Of a stretch of DNA of 64,000 bases, positions 44,334-53,490 are shown in pieces. The stretch's first letter is position 1, and every line of letters begins with the position of its first letter. Under the pieces are notes generated by a model. It made no database searches. It worked only from the letters and a program-made list of their open reading frames with translations, and was not told where the DNA came from. Location of the stretch: the NCBI GenBank assembly GCA_913774625.1, contig CAJYHL010000061.1, positions 1 to 64,000 on the forward strand. Direction: 5' to 3'. The stretch is from an uncultured Acidovorax sp. GTDB taxonomy: Bacteria > Pseudomonadota > Gammaproteobacteria > Burkholderiales > Burkholderiaceae_C. Made by a program: the position numbers and the translations under genes.

Positions 44334-45173
44334 ATGCAAGAGCTTTCCTCCCAGGACTGCGCCGCGCCCGACGATTGGGCCGCGCAGCTGGCCGTCTGGC
44401 ACGCCCAGGGCGGCCACCGGCTGGAACCCGTGCGCTTCGCCCTGGTCGAGGCGCTGGCACGGCGCGCCGGCAGCCACCAGGGCGCGGTGCGGCAGCTGCT
44501 GGACGCCCGGCTGCGCACGCTGGCGGCCGATCTGCGCGTGCGGCTGGCCGGGCGCACGGGTGGCTTGGCCGCGGAGCCGGCGGCCGTTGCGCCCGCCGCC
44601 ACAGCCGAGCCAGCCGCGCGCGGCCGTCTGGGCCAACTGGCCGACCTGCTGGCAGGCGTGGCCGAGCCTGCGGCAGCGAGGGGCGCAGTGGATACGGCGG
44701 CCCCGGGCAGCCCCGTGGCGCCAGCAGCCCCCGCCCACGCCCGCGGCGGAAGGCACTCATCGTCCCGCCAGCGCATGCCGGCCGCCGCGCCCGAGGTGCC
44801 GGCCATGGCGGTGCTGGAGGCCGCGCCCCAGGTGCTGCCCAGCGCGGCGCGCTCGGGGCCGGCCGCGCCTGCGGCGCTGGAGCTGGCAGCCGTGCGGCGC
44901 TTTCGCGGCACCTGGTCGCGCCTGTCGGCCGAAGAGCGGCTGCGCCAGACCCTGGCCCAGGTGCCGCCCCAGGCCGGGCCGCTGAACGCGCTGCATCTGC
45001 TGCACCGCGCCCTGGTGGGCATGCACGGCATTTCACCCGACTACCTGCAGCACTTCGTCGCCCAGGTGGACGCGCTGCTGTGGCTGGAACAGGTGCAGGC
45101 CGCCTCGCTGCCCGTGGCCCGCCCGCGTGCCGCCGGCGCCACGCGCCGCAAGCCGGTGGTGCGCAAGCGGTAG
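44334..45173 (+). CDS. DUF2894 protein, last gene of the motor-like operon
   Basis: A 279-residue soluble protein of the DUF2894 family. The N-terminal region (DDWAAQLAVWHAQGGHRLEP to LLDARLRTLAADL, about 13-65) and the C-terminal region (ELAAVRRFRGTWSRLSAEER to LLWLEQV, about 185-260) are helical and conserved; a Pro/Ala linker joins them. The end is strongly basic (TRRKPVVRKR). It is 15 bp after the OmpA gene. Function unknown; it may be a cytoplasmic effector or docking protein of the complex. Confidence 0.8.
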   Translation: MQELSSQDCAAPDDWAAQLAVWHAQGGHRLEPVRFALVEALARRAGSHQGAVRQLLDARLRTLAADLRVRLAGRTGGLAAEPAAVAPAATAEPAARGRLGQLADLLAGVAEPAAARGAVDTAAPGSPVAPAAPAHARGGRHSSSRQRMPAAAPEVPAMAVLEAAPQVLPSAARSGPAAPAALELAAVRRFRGTWSRLSAEERLRQTLAQVPPQAGPLNALHLLHRALVGMHGISPDYLQHFVAQVDALLWLEQVQAASLPVARPRAAGATRRKPVVRKR

Positions 45174-45212
45174 AGGAAGGGAAGGCCCTCGAGCGGCGCC
45201 CGCAAGCCGTGC

Positions 45213-45581
45213 TCAGCGCGGCGTCTGCGGCGGCAGGCCGGTGATCCAGGTCGCCAGCACGGCGGCCTCGCCGGGCGAGACCTGGGGCTGGCGCGGCATG
45301 ATGACGCGGCCCCATTCGCCCACGCTGCCCTGGCGGATGCGGCCGGCCAGCCGTTCGGCGGCGCCCGGGTCCGTGCGATAGCGGTCCGCCACCTGCTGGA
45401 AGGCCGGGCCCACGTAATGGCGCACCACGTCGTGGCAGCGCAGGCAGCCCTTGTCCTTGGCCAGCGCCCGGCCCGCAGGCAGGTCGGCCGACCACGCGCC
45501 CGCCTGGAGCAGCAGGGCCGCAGCGGCCGGCACGAGGCAGCGGGCTCCCGGTGCGAGGCGGGCGGGCGAGGGCAGATGCAT
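45213..45581 (-). CDS. Class I c-type cytochrome
   Basis: A 122-residue exported cytochrome of the c551/c552 kind. From the ATG at 45581 there is a signal peptide (to GAWSA), then the haem site CLRCH and the methionine ligand in VIMPRQPQVSP, followed by the family C-terminus LATWITGLP. It would carry electrons in the periplasm. Longer readings upstream overlap the neighbouring terminator. It converges with the DUF2894 gene. Confidence 0.87.
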   Translation of the reverse strand: MHLPSPARLAPGARCLVPAAAALLLQAGAWSADLPAGRALAKDKGCLRCHDVVRHYVGPAFQQVADRYRTDPGAAERLAGRIRQGSVGEWGRVIMPRQPQVSPGEAAVLATWITGLPPQTPR

Positions 45582-45651
45582 GGTGGGCGGCGAAAGGGTG
45601 CGCAGACCCTGATTTTGATCCTCGGCAGCCGGCCCGGCATGGCGGACACGG

Positions 45652-45690
45652 AAAAAAGCCCCCTGCACCCATGTCCTGGGTGCCGGGGGC
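45652..45690 (-). terminator. Intrinsic terminator of the DUF1090 gene
   Basis: On the minus strand GCCCCC-GCACCC pairs with GGGTGC-GGGGGC around a short loop and runs into TTTTTT. It is placed 40 bp past the DUF1090 stop and before the cytochrome gene. Confidence 0.85.
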
Positions 45691-45729
45691 CTGCATCGCG
45701 TGGGCGCAGCCATGTCGGCTGCGGCAGCG

Positions 45730-46191
45730 TCAGGGCTTGGCCGGGGCGGGCGGCTGGCCGCCGTTCTCCGGCTTCGGCTGCGCCGGCTTGGGCTTCTGCT
45801 TCTGTTCCTTCTTCGCCGCGTCGCGCTTCAGGCGCTCCAGTTCCGCCTGGGCCTTCTTGAGCTCGGCGCGGGCCTTGGCGCCATCGCCCTTGCCGTCCTT
45901 TTCGGCCGCATCCACGGCCTTCTGCGCCTGCGTCACCTTCTTTTCCTGGGTGCTGATGCGGCGTTCGCTCATCACGCGCTCGCCGGGTTCGCTGCAGCTC
46001 ACGGCGAGTTCGCCCCGGGCGCGCTCCAGCGACACCGCATGGGCGTCCTTGCCGGCGGACTTGGCTTTCTCCATCTCGCTGGTGAGGCCCGCGCGCTTCT
46101 GGGCACAGTCGTCGGGGTCGGCCGGCTGGGCCAGGGACAGGGCGGAAGCCGACAGGGCGGCGATGGCGATCAGGGCGGGGGCGAATTTCAT
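45730..46191 (-). CDS. DUF1090 periplasmic protein (YqjC-like)
   Basis: A 153-residue exported protein. A Sec signal (KFAPALIAIAALSASALSLA) is followed by DDCAQKRAGLTSEMEKAKSAG and a Lys/Ala/Glu-rich helix (EKKVTQAQKAVDAAEKDGKG), as in the DUF1090 family, then a Lys/Pro/Gln-rich C-terminal tail (KKEQKQKPKPAQPKPENGGQ). Two cysteines (about 29 and 70) may form a disulfide. Family function is unknown. I started at the ATG at 46191, which gives the signal peptide. Confidence 0.82.
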   Translation of the reverse strand: MKFAPALIAIAALSASALSLAQPADPDDCAQKRAGLTSEMEKAKSAGKDAHAVSLERARGELAVSCSEPGERVMSERRISTQEKKVTQAQKAVDAAEKDGKGDGAKARAELKKAQAELERLKRDAAKKEQKQKPKPAQPKPENGGQPPAPAKP

Positions 46192-46438
46192 GGAAGGCCT
46201 CGTGCAGGAAGATGCGGGCGAGCTTGTCACGCAGCCTGCGGGCCGCCCGTCGGACGACGGCGCATCGGCGCGCAAGGCGCTGCCATGCGGGCGCGGGCCG
46301 CCGCCTGCCTGCGCGGGCGAAGGGACTTCGCTGCGCGCATCGGGCTTCCACATTAGACTTTCGGGCTGCCGGCGGGCTTCGATGCGCGCCGCTCCCGTCC
46401 TGCCCGGCTTCCGCCCTCCGTCCCTCCCTTCCGCATCC

Positions 46439-48550
46439 ATGTCCGTTTCCAGCGCATCGCCCACCGACTTTCCCAAGGCCCCCGGCCGGGTGAGCGCGAA
46501 GCTGCGGGCGCACGGCTGGAGCGGCCATCCGCTGGGCCCGGTGGCGCAATGGCCGCTGGCGCTGAGGCTGGCGGTGGAGTCGATGCTGGCCACGCACATC
46601 CCGACCTGCCTGATGTGGGGCGAGGAGCATTTCTTTTTCTACAACGATGCCTACGGCATCATCCTGGGCGAGAAGCCCGAGGCGCTGGGCCTGCCGGCGC
46701 GGCAGGTGTGGTCCGAGGTCTGGGCCGACATCGAGCCGCTGGTGCAGCGCACCTATGGCGGCGAAGCCATCTTCATCGAGGACTATCCGCTCGACATCCA
46801 CCGCCACGGCGTGCCCGAGCGGGCCTATTTCACCTTCTGCTACAGCCCGCTGCGCGACGAGCACGGCGAGATACGCGGCCTGGTGGACACGGTGATGGAG
46901 ACCACCGGCAAGGTGCTGGCCGAAACCCGCCTGCGCGAGCAGAACGCGTCGCTGGAGAACCTGGTGGCGGCCCGCACCGCCGACCGCAACCGGCTCTGGC
47001 AGAACTCCGACGCGCTGCTGTTCGTGGCACGCTTCGACGGCGTGATCGTCACCGTCAACCCAGGCTGGACCGCGGCCCTGGGCTGGCCCGAGGAGGAGAC
47101 CGTGGGGCGCCATGTCCTCTCCTTCGCCCACCCCGACGAGACCGGCACCGTGCTGGGCGAGCTGCAGCGCCTGCGCGATGGCGCGGAGCGCAGCGAATCC
47201 ACGCTGCAATTTCGCCACCGCGACGGCTCCGAGCGCTGCATCGTCTGGACCGCCGTGCCCGCCGACGGCTTCCTGCAGTGCGTGGGCCGCGACATCACCC
47301 AGGAGCGTGCCCAGGCCCAGGCCCTGCACGACGCGGAAGAGCGCCTGCGCCAGAGCCAGAAGATGGAGGCCGTGGGCCAGCTCACGGGCGGCATCGCGCA
47401 CGACCTGAACAACATGCTGCAGGGCATCGTCCTGCCGCTGCAGCTCATCCGCCAGCGCGTGGCCCAGCAGCGCTACGGCGACGTGAGCCGCTATGTGGAC
47501 GCGGGGCTGGCCTCGGCCCGCCGCGCCGGCTCGCTCACGCAGCGGCTGCTGGCCTTCTCGCGCCGCCAGCCGCTGGACTCGCGCCCGGTAGACCTGGGCG
47601 AATCGCTGCGGGGCCTGGAAACGGTGCTGCGCACCACCTGCGGCGAGAACATCGCCCTGGCCATGGAACTGCAGGAAGACTGCTGGCGCGCGCTGACCGA
47701 TGCCCACCAGTTCGAGAGCGCCATCCTGAACCTGGCCATCAACGCCCGGGACGCCATGCCCCAGGGCGGGGAACTGCGCATCAGCGTGCGCAACTGCTCG
47801 CTGGGCGAGCAGCAGGCCCGCCAGCATCAGGGGCTGGAGCCCGGCGACTACGTGTGCGTGACGGTGGCCGACACCGGCACCGGCATGCCGCGCGACGTGA
47901 TCGAGCGCGCCTTCGACCCCTTCTTCACCACCAAGCCCATAGGCCAGGGCACGGGCCTGGGCCTGTCGATGATCTACGGCTACATGCGCCAGACGGGCGG
48001 CCTGGCCGTGATCGACAGCACCGAAGGCGAGGGCACGCGCGTGCATCTCTACTTCGTGCGCACCGAGGCGGACAAGGCCGAGGAGCGGCACGAGGTGCTG
48101 GACAGCCAGCCCGCCGACAAGCGCCCCGATTCCGTGCTGGTGGTCGAAGACGACGACACGGTGCGCCTGCTGGCGGTGGAGCTGCTGCGCGACATGGGTT
48201 TCCAGGTCATGCAGGCGGCCAGCGGCACCGAGGCCATGGCCCTGCTGTCGGGCGCGCTGCATTTCGACCTGCTGCTGTCCGACGTGGGCCTGCCGGGCCC
48301 GAACGGCCGCCAGGTGGCCGACTTCTCCCGCGAGAAGCTGCCCGGCATCCGCGTGATCCTGATGACCGGCTATGCCGAGCAGGCCGCCATGAACCCGAAC
48401 TTCCTGGGCCCGCAGATGGAGTTGCTGGTCAAGCCCTTCGACGCGCAGGCGCTGGTGTCCAAGGTGCGCGCCGTCATGGGCATGGAGCCGGCCCCCGCTG
48501 CCGACGAGCGCAGCGAAGCCGGGAGCGGCCAGGCGTATTCGGGCTTCTGA
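46439..48550 (+). CDS. Hybrid PAS sensor histidine kinase with receiver domain
   Basis: A 703-residue soluble sensor kinase. Two PAS-like domains (about 40-165, with [19 protein letters not shown], and 185-300, with [20 protein letters not shown]) precede a HisKA domain with phospho-acceptor His321 in [11 protein letters not shown]. The ATPase domain shows N ([10 protein letters not shown]), G1 (VADTGTGMP) and G2 ([10 protein letters not shown]) boxes. A receiver domain (about 565-685) carries Asp615 in [10 protein letters not shown]. No membrane segment is seen, so it senses an internal signal. No partner response regulator is nearby. An upstream ATG at 46382 is possible. Confidence 0.9.
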   Translation: MSVSSASPTDFPKAPGRVSAKLRAHGWSGHPLGPVAQWPLALRLAVESMLATHIPTCLMWGEEHFFFYNDAYGIILGEKPEALGLPARQVWSEVWADIEPLVQRTYGGEAIFIEDYPLDIHRHGVPERAYFTFCYSPLRDEHGEIRGLVDTVMETTGKVLAETRLREQNASLENLVAARTADRNRLWQNSDALLFVARFDGVIVTVNPGWTAALGWPEEETVGRHVLSFAHPDETGTVLGELQRLRDGAERSESTLQFRHRDGSERCIVWTAVPADGFLQCVGRDITQERAQAQALHDAEERLRQSQKMEAVGQLTGGIAHDLNNMLQGIVLPLQLIRQRVAQQRYGDVSRYVDAGLASARRAGSLTQRLLAFSRRQPLDSRPVDLGESLRGLETVLRTTCGENIALAMELQEDCWRALTDAHQFESAILNLAINARDAMPQGGELRISVRNCSLGEQQARQHQGLEPGDYVCVTVADTGTGMPRDVIERAFDPFFTTKPIGQGTGLGLSMIYGYMRQTGGLAVIDSTEGEGTRVHLYFVRTEADKAEERHEVLDSQPADKRPDSVLVVEDDDTVRLLAVELLRDMGFQVMQAASGTEAMALLSGALHFDLLLSDVGLPGPNGRQVADFSREKLPGIRVILMTGYAEQAAMNPNFLGPQMELLVKPFDAQALVSKVRAVMGMEPAPAADERSEAGSGQAYSGF

Positions 48551-48633
48551 AACCTTCGGGAGGTGGCGGGGCAAAGCCTCTGCGCATCTGCGGGGTTTCG
48601 GCCTGCAGCCCTTTGTGCAGAAACGCATGCAGC

Positions 48634-48821
48634 TATGATTAGCGTAGCAGCGTGTTGGGCGTAAGAGGCCGCCGGCACGGCGAAATAACCGCAGCCCATA
48701 ACCACCCAACGATTCGGTCGTTGCCCTGGAACCCGGCCAGCCCGTACATTTCACCCCCTTCACGCATCCGTACTGCGCCGCTGCCGGCAGGCCCTGGCTT
48801 GCCGGGCGGCGCTTTGTTTTT
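48634..48821 (+). promoter_or_regulatory. metN leader with candidate attenuator
   Basis: A TATGAT -10 box lies at 48634-48639. The leader can form GTTGGG (48654-48659) with CCCAAC (48705-48710), or instead CAACGA (48707-48712) with TCGTTG (48718-48723); the two share bases and exclude each other. An intrinsic terminator follows at 48775-48821 (GCGCCGC/GCGGCGC and CCGGCA/TGCCGG arms, then TTTGTTTTT), only 16 bp before the metN ATG. This arrangement is that of an attenuated or riboswitch-controlled leader. It does not match a SAM aptamer that I recognise. Confidence 0.6.
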
Positions 48822-48837
48822 CCTTTCGCGGGCATTC

Positions 48838-49905
48838 ATGATCGACTTACGGGGTATCACCCAGATTTACCAGGGCCCACAAGGCCCGGTGGAGGCGCTG
48901 CGCGGCATCGACCTGCACATCGAGCCGGGCGAGGTCTTCGGCATCATCGGCAAGAGCGGAGCGGGCAAGAGCTCGCTGGTGCGCGTCATCAACCTGCTCA
49001 ACCGGCCCACCACGGGCCAGGTCATCGTGGCCGGGCACGACCTGGCGCAGATGGACGAGGCCCGGCTGCGCGAGGCGCGGCGGGGCATCGGCATGGTGTT
49101 CCAGCACTTCAACCTGCTGTCGTCGCGCACGGTGTTCGGCAACGCCGCGCTGCCGCTGGAGCTGGCCGGCATGGACCGCGCCGCCATCCGAGAGCGCGTG
49201 AACCCGCTGCTGGAGCTGGTGGGCCTGTCGCATCTGGCGGACCGCTACCCCGCGCAGATCAGCGGCGGGCAGAAGCAGCGCGTGGGCATCGCCCGGGCGC
49301 TGGCCAGCCGGCCGCAGGTGCTGCTGTCGGACGAGGCCACCTCGGCGCTGGACCCGGAGACCACGCGCTCCATCCTCGCGCTGCTGCGGCAGGTCAACCG
49401 CGAGCTGGGCCTGACGGTGGTGCTCATCACCCACCAGATGCAGGTCATCAAGCAGGTGGCCGACCGCGTGGCCGTGATCGACGCCGGCCGCATCGTGGAG
49501 CAGGGCCCGGTGCTGGAGGTGTTCACCCGCCCGCAGCAGGCCATCACCAAAAGCCTGATCGACGAGATCGTGCCGCAGGAGCTGCCCGCCAGCGTGCTGG
49601 ACCATGTACGCCACCTAGCCTCGCAGCTGCCCGCGCACGAGACGGGCGAGCTGCTGCGCCTTTCGTATTCGGGCGAGCGCGCCTACCAGCCCATCCTGTC
49701 GCGCCTGATCCGCGAGCACGGGCTGGATCTCTCCATCCTGCACGGGCAGATCGACGAGATCCAGAGCCAGACCTTCGGCTCGCTGGCGGTCTATGTGAGC
49801 GGCGAGGGCGCACGCCTGGCGGCGGCGGTGGCGCAGCTGCGCGCCGAGGGCGTGCTGGTCGATGAAGTGAAGGTGGTGTCCGCCGGCGCGGGCATGGAGG
49901 GCTGA
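48838..49905 (+). CDS. metN: Methionine ABC transporter ATP-binding protein
   Basis: MetN (355 residues) drives D/L-methionine import. Walker [10 protein letters not shown], signature ISGGQKQR, Walker [17 protein letters not shown] and the switch His (THQMQ) are present. The C-terminal NIL/ACT-like domain (about 265-355; [18 protein letters not shown]) binds methionine and feedback-inhibits transport. It is the first gene of metNI, with metI 5 bp downstream, and sits immediately behind a leader terminator. Confidence 0.95.
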   Translation: MIDLRGITQIYQGPQGPVEALRGIDLHIEPGEVFGIIGKSGAGKSSLVRVINLLNRPTTGQVIVAGHDLAQMDEARLREARRGIGMVFQHFNLLSSRTVFGNAALPLELAGMDRAAIRERVNPLLELVGLSHLADRYPAQISGGQKQRVGIARALASRPQVLLSDEATSALDPETTRSILALLRQVNRELGLTVVLITHQMQVIKQVADRVAVIDAGRIVEQGPVLEVFTRPQQAITKSLIDEIVPQELPASVLDHVRHLASQLPAHETGELLRLSYSGERAYQPILSRLIREHGLDLSILHGQIDEIQSQTFGSLAVYVSGEGARLAAAVAQLRAEGVLVDEVKVVSAGAGMEG

Positions 49906-49910
49906 GGGCG

Positions 49911-50576
49911 ATGTTCGAGAACTTTTCCGAAATGATGGTCGAGCTGTTCGTCACCTCGCTGTGGGAGACGCTCATCATGGTGGGCATCTCCGGCCTTGCG
50001 GGCGCGCTCATCGGCATCCCGCTGGGCGTCTTCCTGCGGCTGACCGACCGGGGCGGCGTGCTGGAGAACGGCGCCGTCAACAAGACCGTGGGCTGGATCG
50101 TGAACGCCGTGCGCTCGACGCCGTTCATCATCCTGCTGGTGGCGATCATCCCGCTCACGCGCTTCATCACCGGCTCGTCCATCGGCACGGCCGCCGCCGT
50201 GGTGCCGCTCACCATCGCCGCCGCGCCCTTCGTCGCGCGGCTGGTGGAAGCCTCGCTGCGCGAGGTGGACAACGGCCTGATCGAGGCCGCCCAGGCCATG
50301 GGGGCGACCACCTGGCAGATCGTCTGGAAGGTGCTGCTGCCCGAGGCGCTGCCCGGCATCGTGGCGGGCCTGACCATCACCTTCGTCAGCCTCACGGGCT
50401 ATTCGGCCATGGCCGGCGCCATCGGCGGCGGCGGCCTGGGCGACCTGGGCATCCGCTATGGCTACCAGCGCTTCCTGCCGGACATCATGCTGGCCGTGGT
50501 GGTGGTGCTGATCTTCTTCGTGCAGGCCGTGCAGAGCCTGGGCGACTGGGCGGTGCGGCGCCTGAGCCATCGCTGA
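49911..50576 (+). CDS. metI: Methionine ABC transporter permease
   Basis: MetI (221 residues) is the five-helix channel subunit. The coupling motif reads EAAQAMGATTWQIVWKVLLP, and GLTITFVSLTGYSAMAGAIG is the family substrate-path segment. It starts 5 bp after metN. The binding protein gene metQ is separated from it by a chemoreceptor gene, which is unusual. Confidence 0.95.
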   Translation: MFENFSEMMVELFVTSLWETLIMVGISGLAGALIGIPLGVFLRLTDRGGVLENGAVNKTVGWIVNAVRSTPFIILLVAIIPLTRFITGSSIGTAAAVVPLTIAAAPFVARLVEASLREVDNGLIEAAQAMGATTWQIVWKVLLPEALPGIVAGLTITFVSLTGYSAMAGAIGGGGLGDLGIRYGYQRFLPDIMLAVVVVLIFFVQAVQSLGDWAVRRLSHR

Positions 50577-50675
50577 CTCTCTGCGGTCCATCGCCGCGAT
50601 AGAAATTTCCATGCGTCCGGGCCCCTAGCGCGCAAGTACCATTCCTGCAACATCTTTTTACATGGGACGAGTGGA

Positions 50676-52298
50676 ATGGGTTTTTCTCGCATGACCGTGG
50701 CCCGGCGCCTCATGGCCGCTTTCGGCCTGGTGGTGGCCTTGCTGGTGGTGGTGGTCGCCATAGCGCTGTTCAAGGTGCTGGCCATCGACCGGGCGCTCAC
50801 CTCCAACGAGGCGGAGCACGGACCCATCCAGCGCTACGCCATCAATTTCCGAGGCTCCGCGCACGACCGCTCCATCGCCGTGCGCGACGTGGTGCTGGCC
50901 GCCACGCCCGAGGAGCGCGAACGCGAGGTGGGCTTGATCGCATCGCTGGCGGCGTTCTACGCGCAGTCCGCGGAGCCGATCGAGAAGATGCTGGCCCAGC
51001 CCGGGACCGAGCCGCAGCTCAAGACGCTCTACGGCGACATCCGCGAACGCGAGGCCCAGGCCGTCGCCACCACGCAGCGCATCGTCGCGCTCGCCGGCAA
51101 GGACGATGCCGCGGCACGCAGCGCCCTGTGGAGCGAGGCCAAGCCGCAGTACGTGCAGTGGCTGGCCGCCATCAACCGGCTGATCGATTTCGAGGAGGCG
51201 CGCATCCGCGCGGCGAATGCGCAGGCGCTGTCCGAGGCCAGGAGCTTCCTGGCCGTCATGCTCACGGCGCTGGTGTTGGCCGTGGGCCTGAGCGCGCTGG
51301 TGGCCTGGGCCGTGTCGCGCAGCCTGCTGGGCCAGCTGGGGGCCGAGCCGCTCGCGCTGGCCGATGTGGCTGGCCGCGTGGCCTCGGGCGACCTGAGCCC
51401 CGTGACGGGCGCCGATACGGCGCAACCCGGCAGCGTGCTGGCCTCGCTGGGTGGCATGCGGCACAACCTGGCCGCGGTGGTGGCGCAGGTCAGCGCCGCA
51501 TCGCAGCAGGTCAGCCACGGGTCCATGGAGATCGCCCAGGGCAACGCCGGCCTGCTGCAGCGCACGGAAGAGCAGGCCCAGCACCTGCAGCACACCACCG
51601 CATCGATGGAGCGCATGACCGTCTCGGTCAACGGCAACGCCCAGTCCGCCAGCCAAGCCACGCAGCTGGCGCAGTCGGCCAGCGCCGCTGCCGGCAAGGG
51701 CGGCACGGTGGTGGGCGAAGTGGTGGCCACCATGGACGCGATCACCGCCAGTTCCGGCCAGATCGCCGACATCGTCGGCGTGATCGACTCCATCGCCTTC
51801 CAGACCAATATCCTGGCGCTGAACGCCGCCGTGGAAGCGGCCCGCGCCGGCGAGCAGGGCAAGGGCTTCGCCGTCGTCGCCAGCGAGGTGCGCAGCCTGG
51901 CGCAGCGCAGCGCCCAGGCCGCCCGGGAGATCAAATCGCTCATCGACCAGAGCGTGGCCCGCGTGGGCGAGGGCGCCCGTCAGGTGGCGCAGGCCGGCTC
52001 GGCCATGGCCGATATCGTCGAGCAGGTCGGGCGCGTGACCCAGCTCATCGCCCAGATCGACGGCGCCACCCGCGAACAGACCCACGGCATCGCCTCGGTG
52101 GGCGAGGCCGTCACCCAGCTGGATGAAGCGACCCAGCAGAATGCCGCCATGGTGGAGCAGAGCGCCGCGGCCGCCCAGGCGCTGCAGCAGCAAGCGGCGC
52201 ATCTGGCTCAGGTGGTCAGCGTATTCAAGCTGGGGGCCGGTGGCGTCGGCGACAGCAGCGGTGGCGCTCACCGCCTGCCTGCGCCTGCGAGGTCGTGA
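50676..52298 (+). CDS. Methyl-accepting chemotaxis protein
   Basis: A 540-residue chemoreceptor. It has an N-terminal helix (about 8-32), a four-helix periplasmic sensor of about 155 residues (with MCP_signal-type [20 protein letters not shown]), a second membrane helix (about 190-212) and a cytoplasmic signalling hairpin with the highly conserved tip [20 protein letters not shown]. The HAMP region is short. It lies between metI and metQ on the same strand, 99 bp after metI with its own promoter-like sequence. A link to methionine or MetQ sensing is a contextual guess. Confidence 0.92.
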   Translation: MGFSRMTVARRLMAAFGLVVALLVVVVAIALFKVLAIDRALTSNEAEHGPIQRYAINFRGSAHDRSIAVRDVVLAATPEEREREVGLIASLAAFYAQSAEPIEKMLAQPGTEPQLKTLYGDIREREAQAVATTQRIVALAGKDDAAARSALWSEAKPQYVQWLAAINRLIDFEEARIRAANAQALSEARSFLAVMLTALVLAVGLSALVAWAVSRSLLGQLGAEPLALADVAGRVASGDLSPVTGADTAQPGSVLASLGGMRHNLAAVVAQVSAASQQVSHGSMEIAQGNAGLLQRTEEQAQHLQHTTASMERMTVSVNGNAQSASQATQLAQSASAAAGKGGTVVGEVVATMDAITASSGQIADIVGVIDSIAFQTNILALNAAVEAARAGEQGKGFAVVASEVRSLAQRSAQAAREIKSLIDQSVARVGEGARQVAQAGSAMADIVEQVGRVTQLIAQIDGATREQTHGIASVGEAVTQLDEATQQNAAMVEQSAAAAQALQQQAAHLAQVVSVFKLGAGGVGDSSGGAHRLPAPARS

Positions 52299-52410
52299 AC
52301 CCATTCTGAGATCGTGAACACGTTCTGAGCACATGTCCATTCCGTCTTTGGCGGGCGCGCGGGGCGCGCTTACGATCGGCGGCTTTCCCTCCTTCCCAAG
52401 GTATTTCGAC

Positions 52411-53208
52411 GTGAACAAGCGTTCCCTTCTCCGCTCCTGCCTCGCCCTGTCCGCCGCCGCTGTCTTCATGCAGGGCGCACTGGCGCAGGACAAGCCCATC
52501 AAGGTCGGCGTCACCGCCGGTCCCCACGCCCAGATCATGGAGCACGTCAAGAAGATCGCCGAAAAGGACGGCCTGAAGATCCAGATCGTCGAATTCAGCG
52601 ACTACGTGCAGCCCAATGCCGCCCTGGCCGCCGGCGACCTGGACGCCAACAGCTACCAGCACAAGCCCTATCTGGACGCCCAGGTGAAGGACCGGGGCTA
52701 CAAGCTGGTATCGGTGGGCTATACGGTCAACTACCCCATCGGCCTGTATTCCAAGAAGGTCAAGAAGCTCGAAGACCTGAAGGAAGGCGCGCGCTTCGGC
52801 ATCCCGAACGATCCCACCAACGGCGGCCGCGTGCTGCTGGTGCTGCAGGACAAGGGCCTGATCAAGCTCAAGGACGGCGCGGGCCTGAAGGCCACGCCGC
52901 TGGACGTGGTGAGCAACCCCAAGAAGCTGCGCTTCGTCGAGCTGGACGCCGCTCAGCTGGCACGTTCGCTGGATGACCTGGACGCCGCCGCCGTCAACAC
53001 CAACTTCGCGCTGTCGGCCGGCCTGAACCCGGCCACGGACGCCATCGCGCGGGAAAGCGCCAAGAGCCCCTACGTCAACATCATCGCCGTGCGCGAGGCC
53101 GACAAGGACAAGCCCTGGGTCGCCAAGCTGCTCAAGGCCTACCAGTCCGACGACACGCGCCGCTTCATCCAGAGCGAATTCAAGGGGGCGGTGCTCGTGG
53201 GCTGGTGA
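52411..53208 (+). CDS. metQ: Methionine ABC transporter substrate-binding protein
   Basis: MetQ (265 residues, GTG start at 52411) binds methionine in the periplasm. The signal peptide (NKRSLLRSCLALSAAAVFMQ, ending ALA) lacks a lipobox, whereas E. coli MetQ is a lipoprotein. Family landmarks are IKVGVTAGPHAQIMEHVK, FSDYVQPNAALAAGDLDANS and PNDPTNGGRVLLVL. The open frame extends upstream but without signal character. It completes the metNI importer and ends at a strong terminator. Confidence 0.93.
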   Translation: MNKRSLLRSCLALSAAAVFMQGALAQDKPIKVGVTAGPHAQIMEHVKKIAEKDGLKIQIVEFSDYVQPNAALAAGDLDANSYQHKPYLDAQVKDRGYKLVSVGYTVNYPIGLYSKKVKKLEDLKEGARFGIPNDPTNGGRVLLVLQDKGLIKLKDGAGLKATPLDVVSNPKKLRFVELDAAQLARSLDDLDAAAVNTNFALSAGLNPATDAIARESAKSPYVNIIAVREADKDKPWVAKLLKAYQSDDTRRFIQSEFKGAVLVGW

Positions 53209-53258
53209 TCCGCGTTCCATAGAGCCGAAGGCGCTGCAAGCTCTGCGGCGCCTCCACC

Positions 53259-53300
53259 GGGCCATGTCGCTTCCTGCGGGGAGGGCATGGCCTTTTTCTT
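53259..53300 (+). terminator. Intrinsic terminator after metQ
   Basis: GGCCATG pairs with CATGGCC, followed by TTTTTC. It isolates metQ from the rhodanese-encapsulin cluster. Confidence 0.85.
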
Positions 53301-53329
53301 GGACGTCCGCTGCTGGCGGGTGCGTCTCA

Positions 53330-53378
53330 TAGATGTTTGGGTGCTTAAGAACTGAAAATTGATTCGTTTGAGTTTTAT
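53330..53378 (+). promoter_or_regulatory. AT-rich promoter element shared with sbp
   Basis: TAGATGTTTGGG, then AGAACTGAAAATTGA, then GAGTTTTA occur in the same order and spacing as at 22543-22590. It lies about 115 bp before the rhodanese start. A CysB-type activator site is the probable explanation. Confidence 0.6.
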
Positions 53379-53490
53379 GGGGCGCTCACTACAGTGAACT
53401 TCAGACCTCCTGCACCACGCGACAGTGGCGCAGGGCGTCGGATTCCAAAAAAGCCGACAGGCCATCCATCGTTTTCAGGAAAGCCCCTCC

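Noticed and set aside
39915..45173. A complete Zorya defence system
   Set aside because: The ZorA/B-like pair is present, but no ZorC, ZorD helicase-nuclease or ZorE HNH protein is encoded nearby; the flanking DUF3348 and DUF2894 proteins are unrelated to these as far as I can see.
48636..48665. A nine-codon leader peptide (MISVAACWA)
   Set aside because: Its ATG overlaps the proposed -10 box, so it would not be transcribed, and it has no run of methionine codons.
45041..48835. A 1264-residue open frame on the minus strand across the histidine kinase
   Set aside because: It is antisense to a well-defined kinase and contains no recognisable domain; long frames are expected in GC-rich DNA. 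Its 3' part only overlaps the real DUF1090 and cytochrome genes in other frames.
48634..48838. SAM-I, SAM-II or SAH riboswitch before metN
   Set aside because: I could not match the conserved cores of these aptamers; only the attenuator architecture is supported, so it is reported as an unassigned leader.
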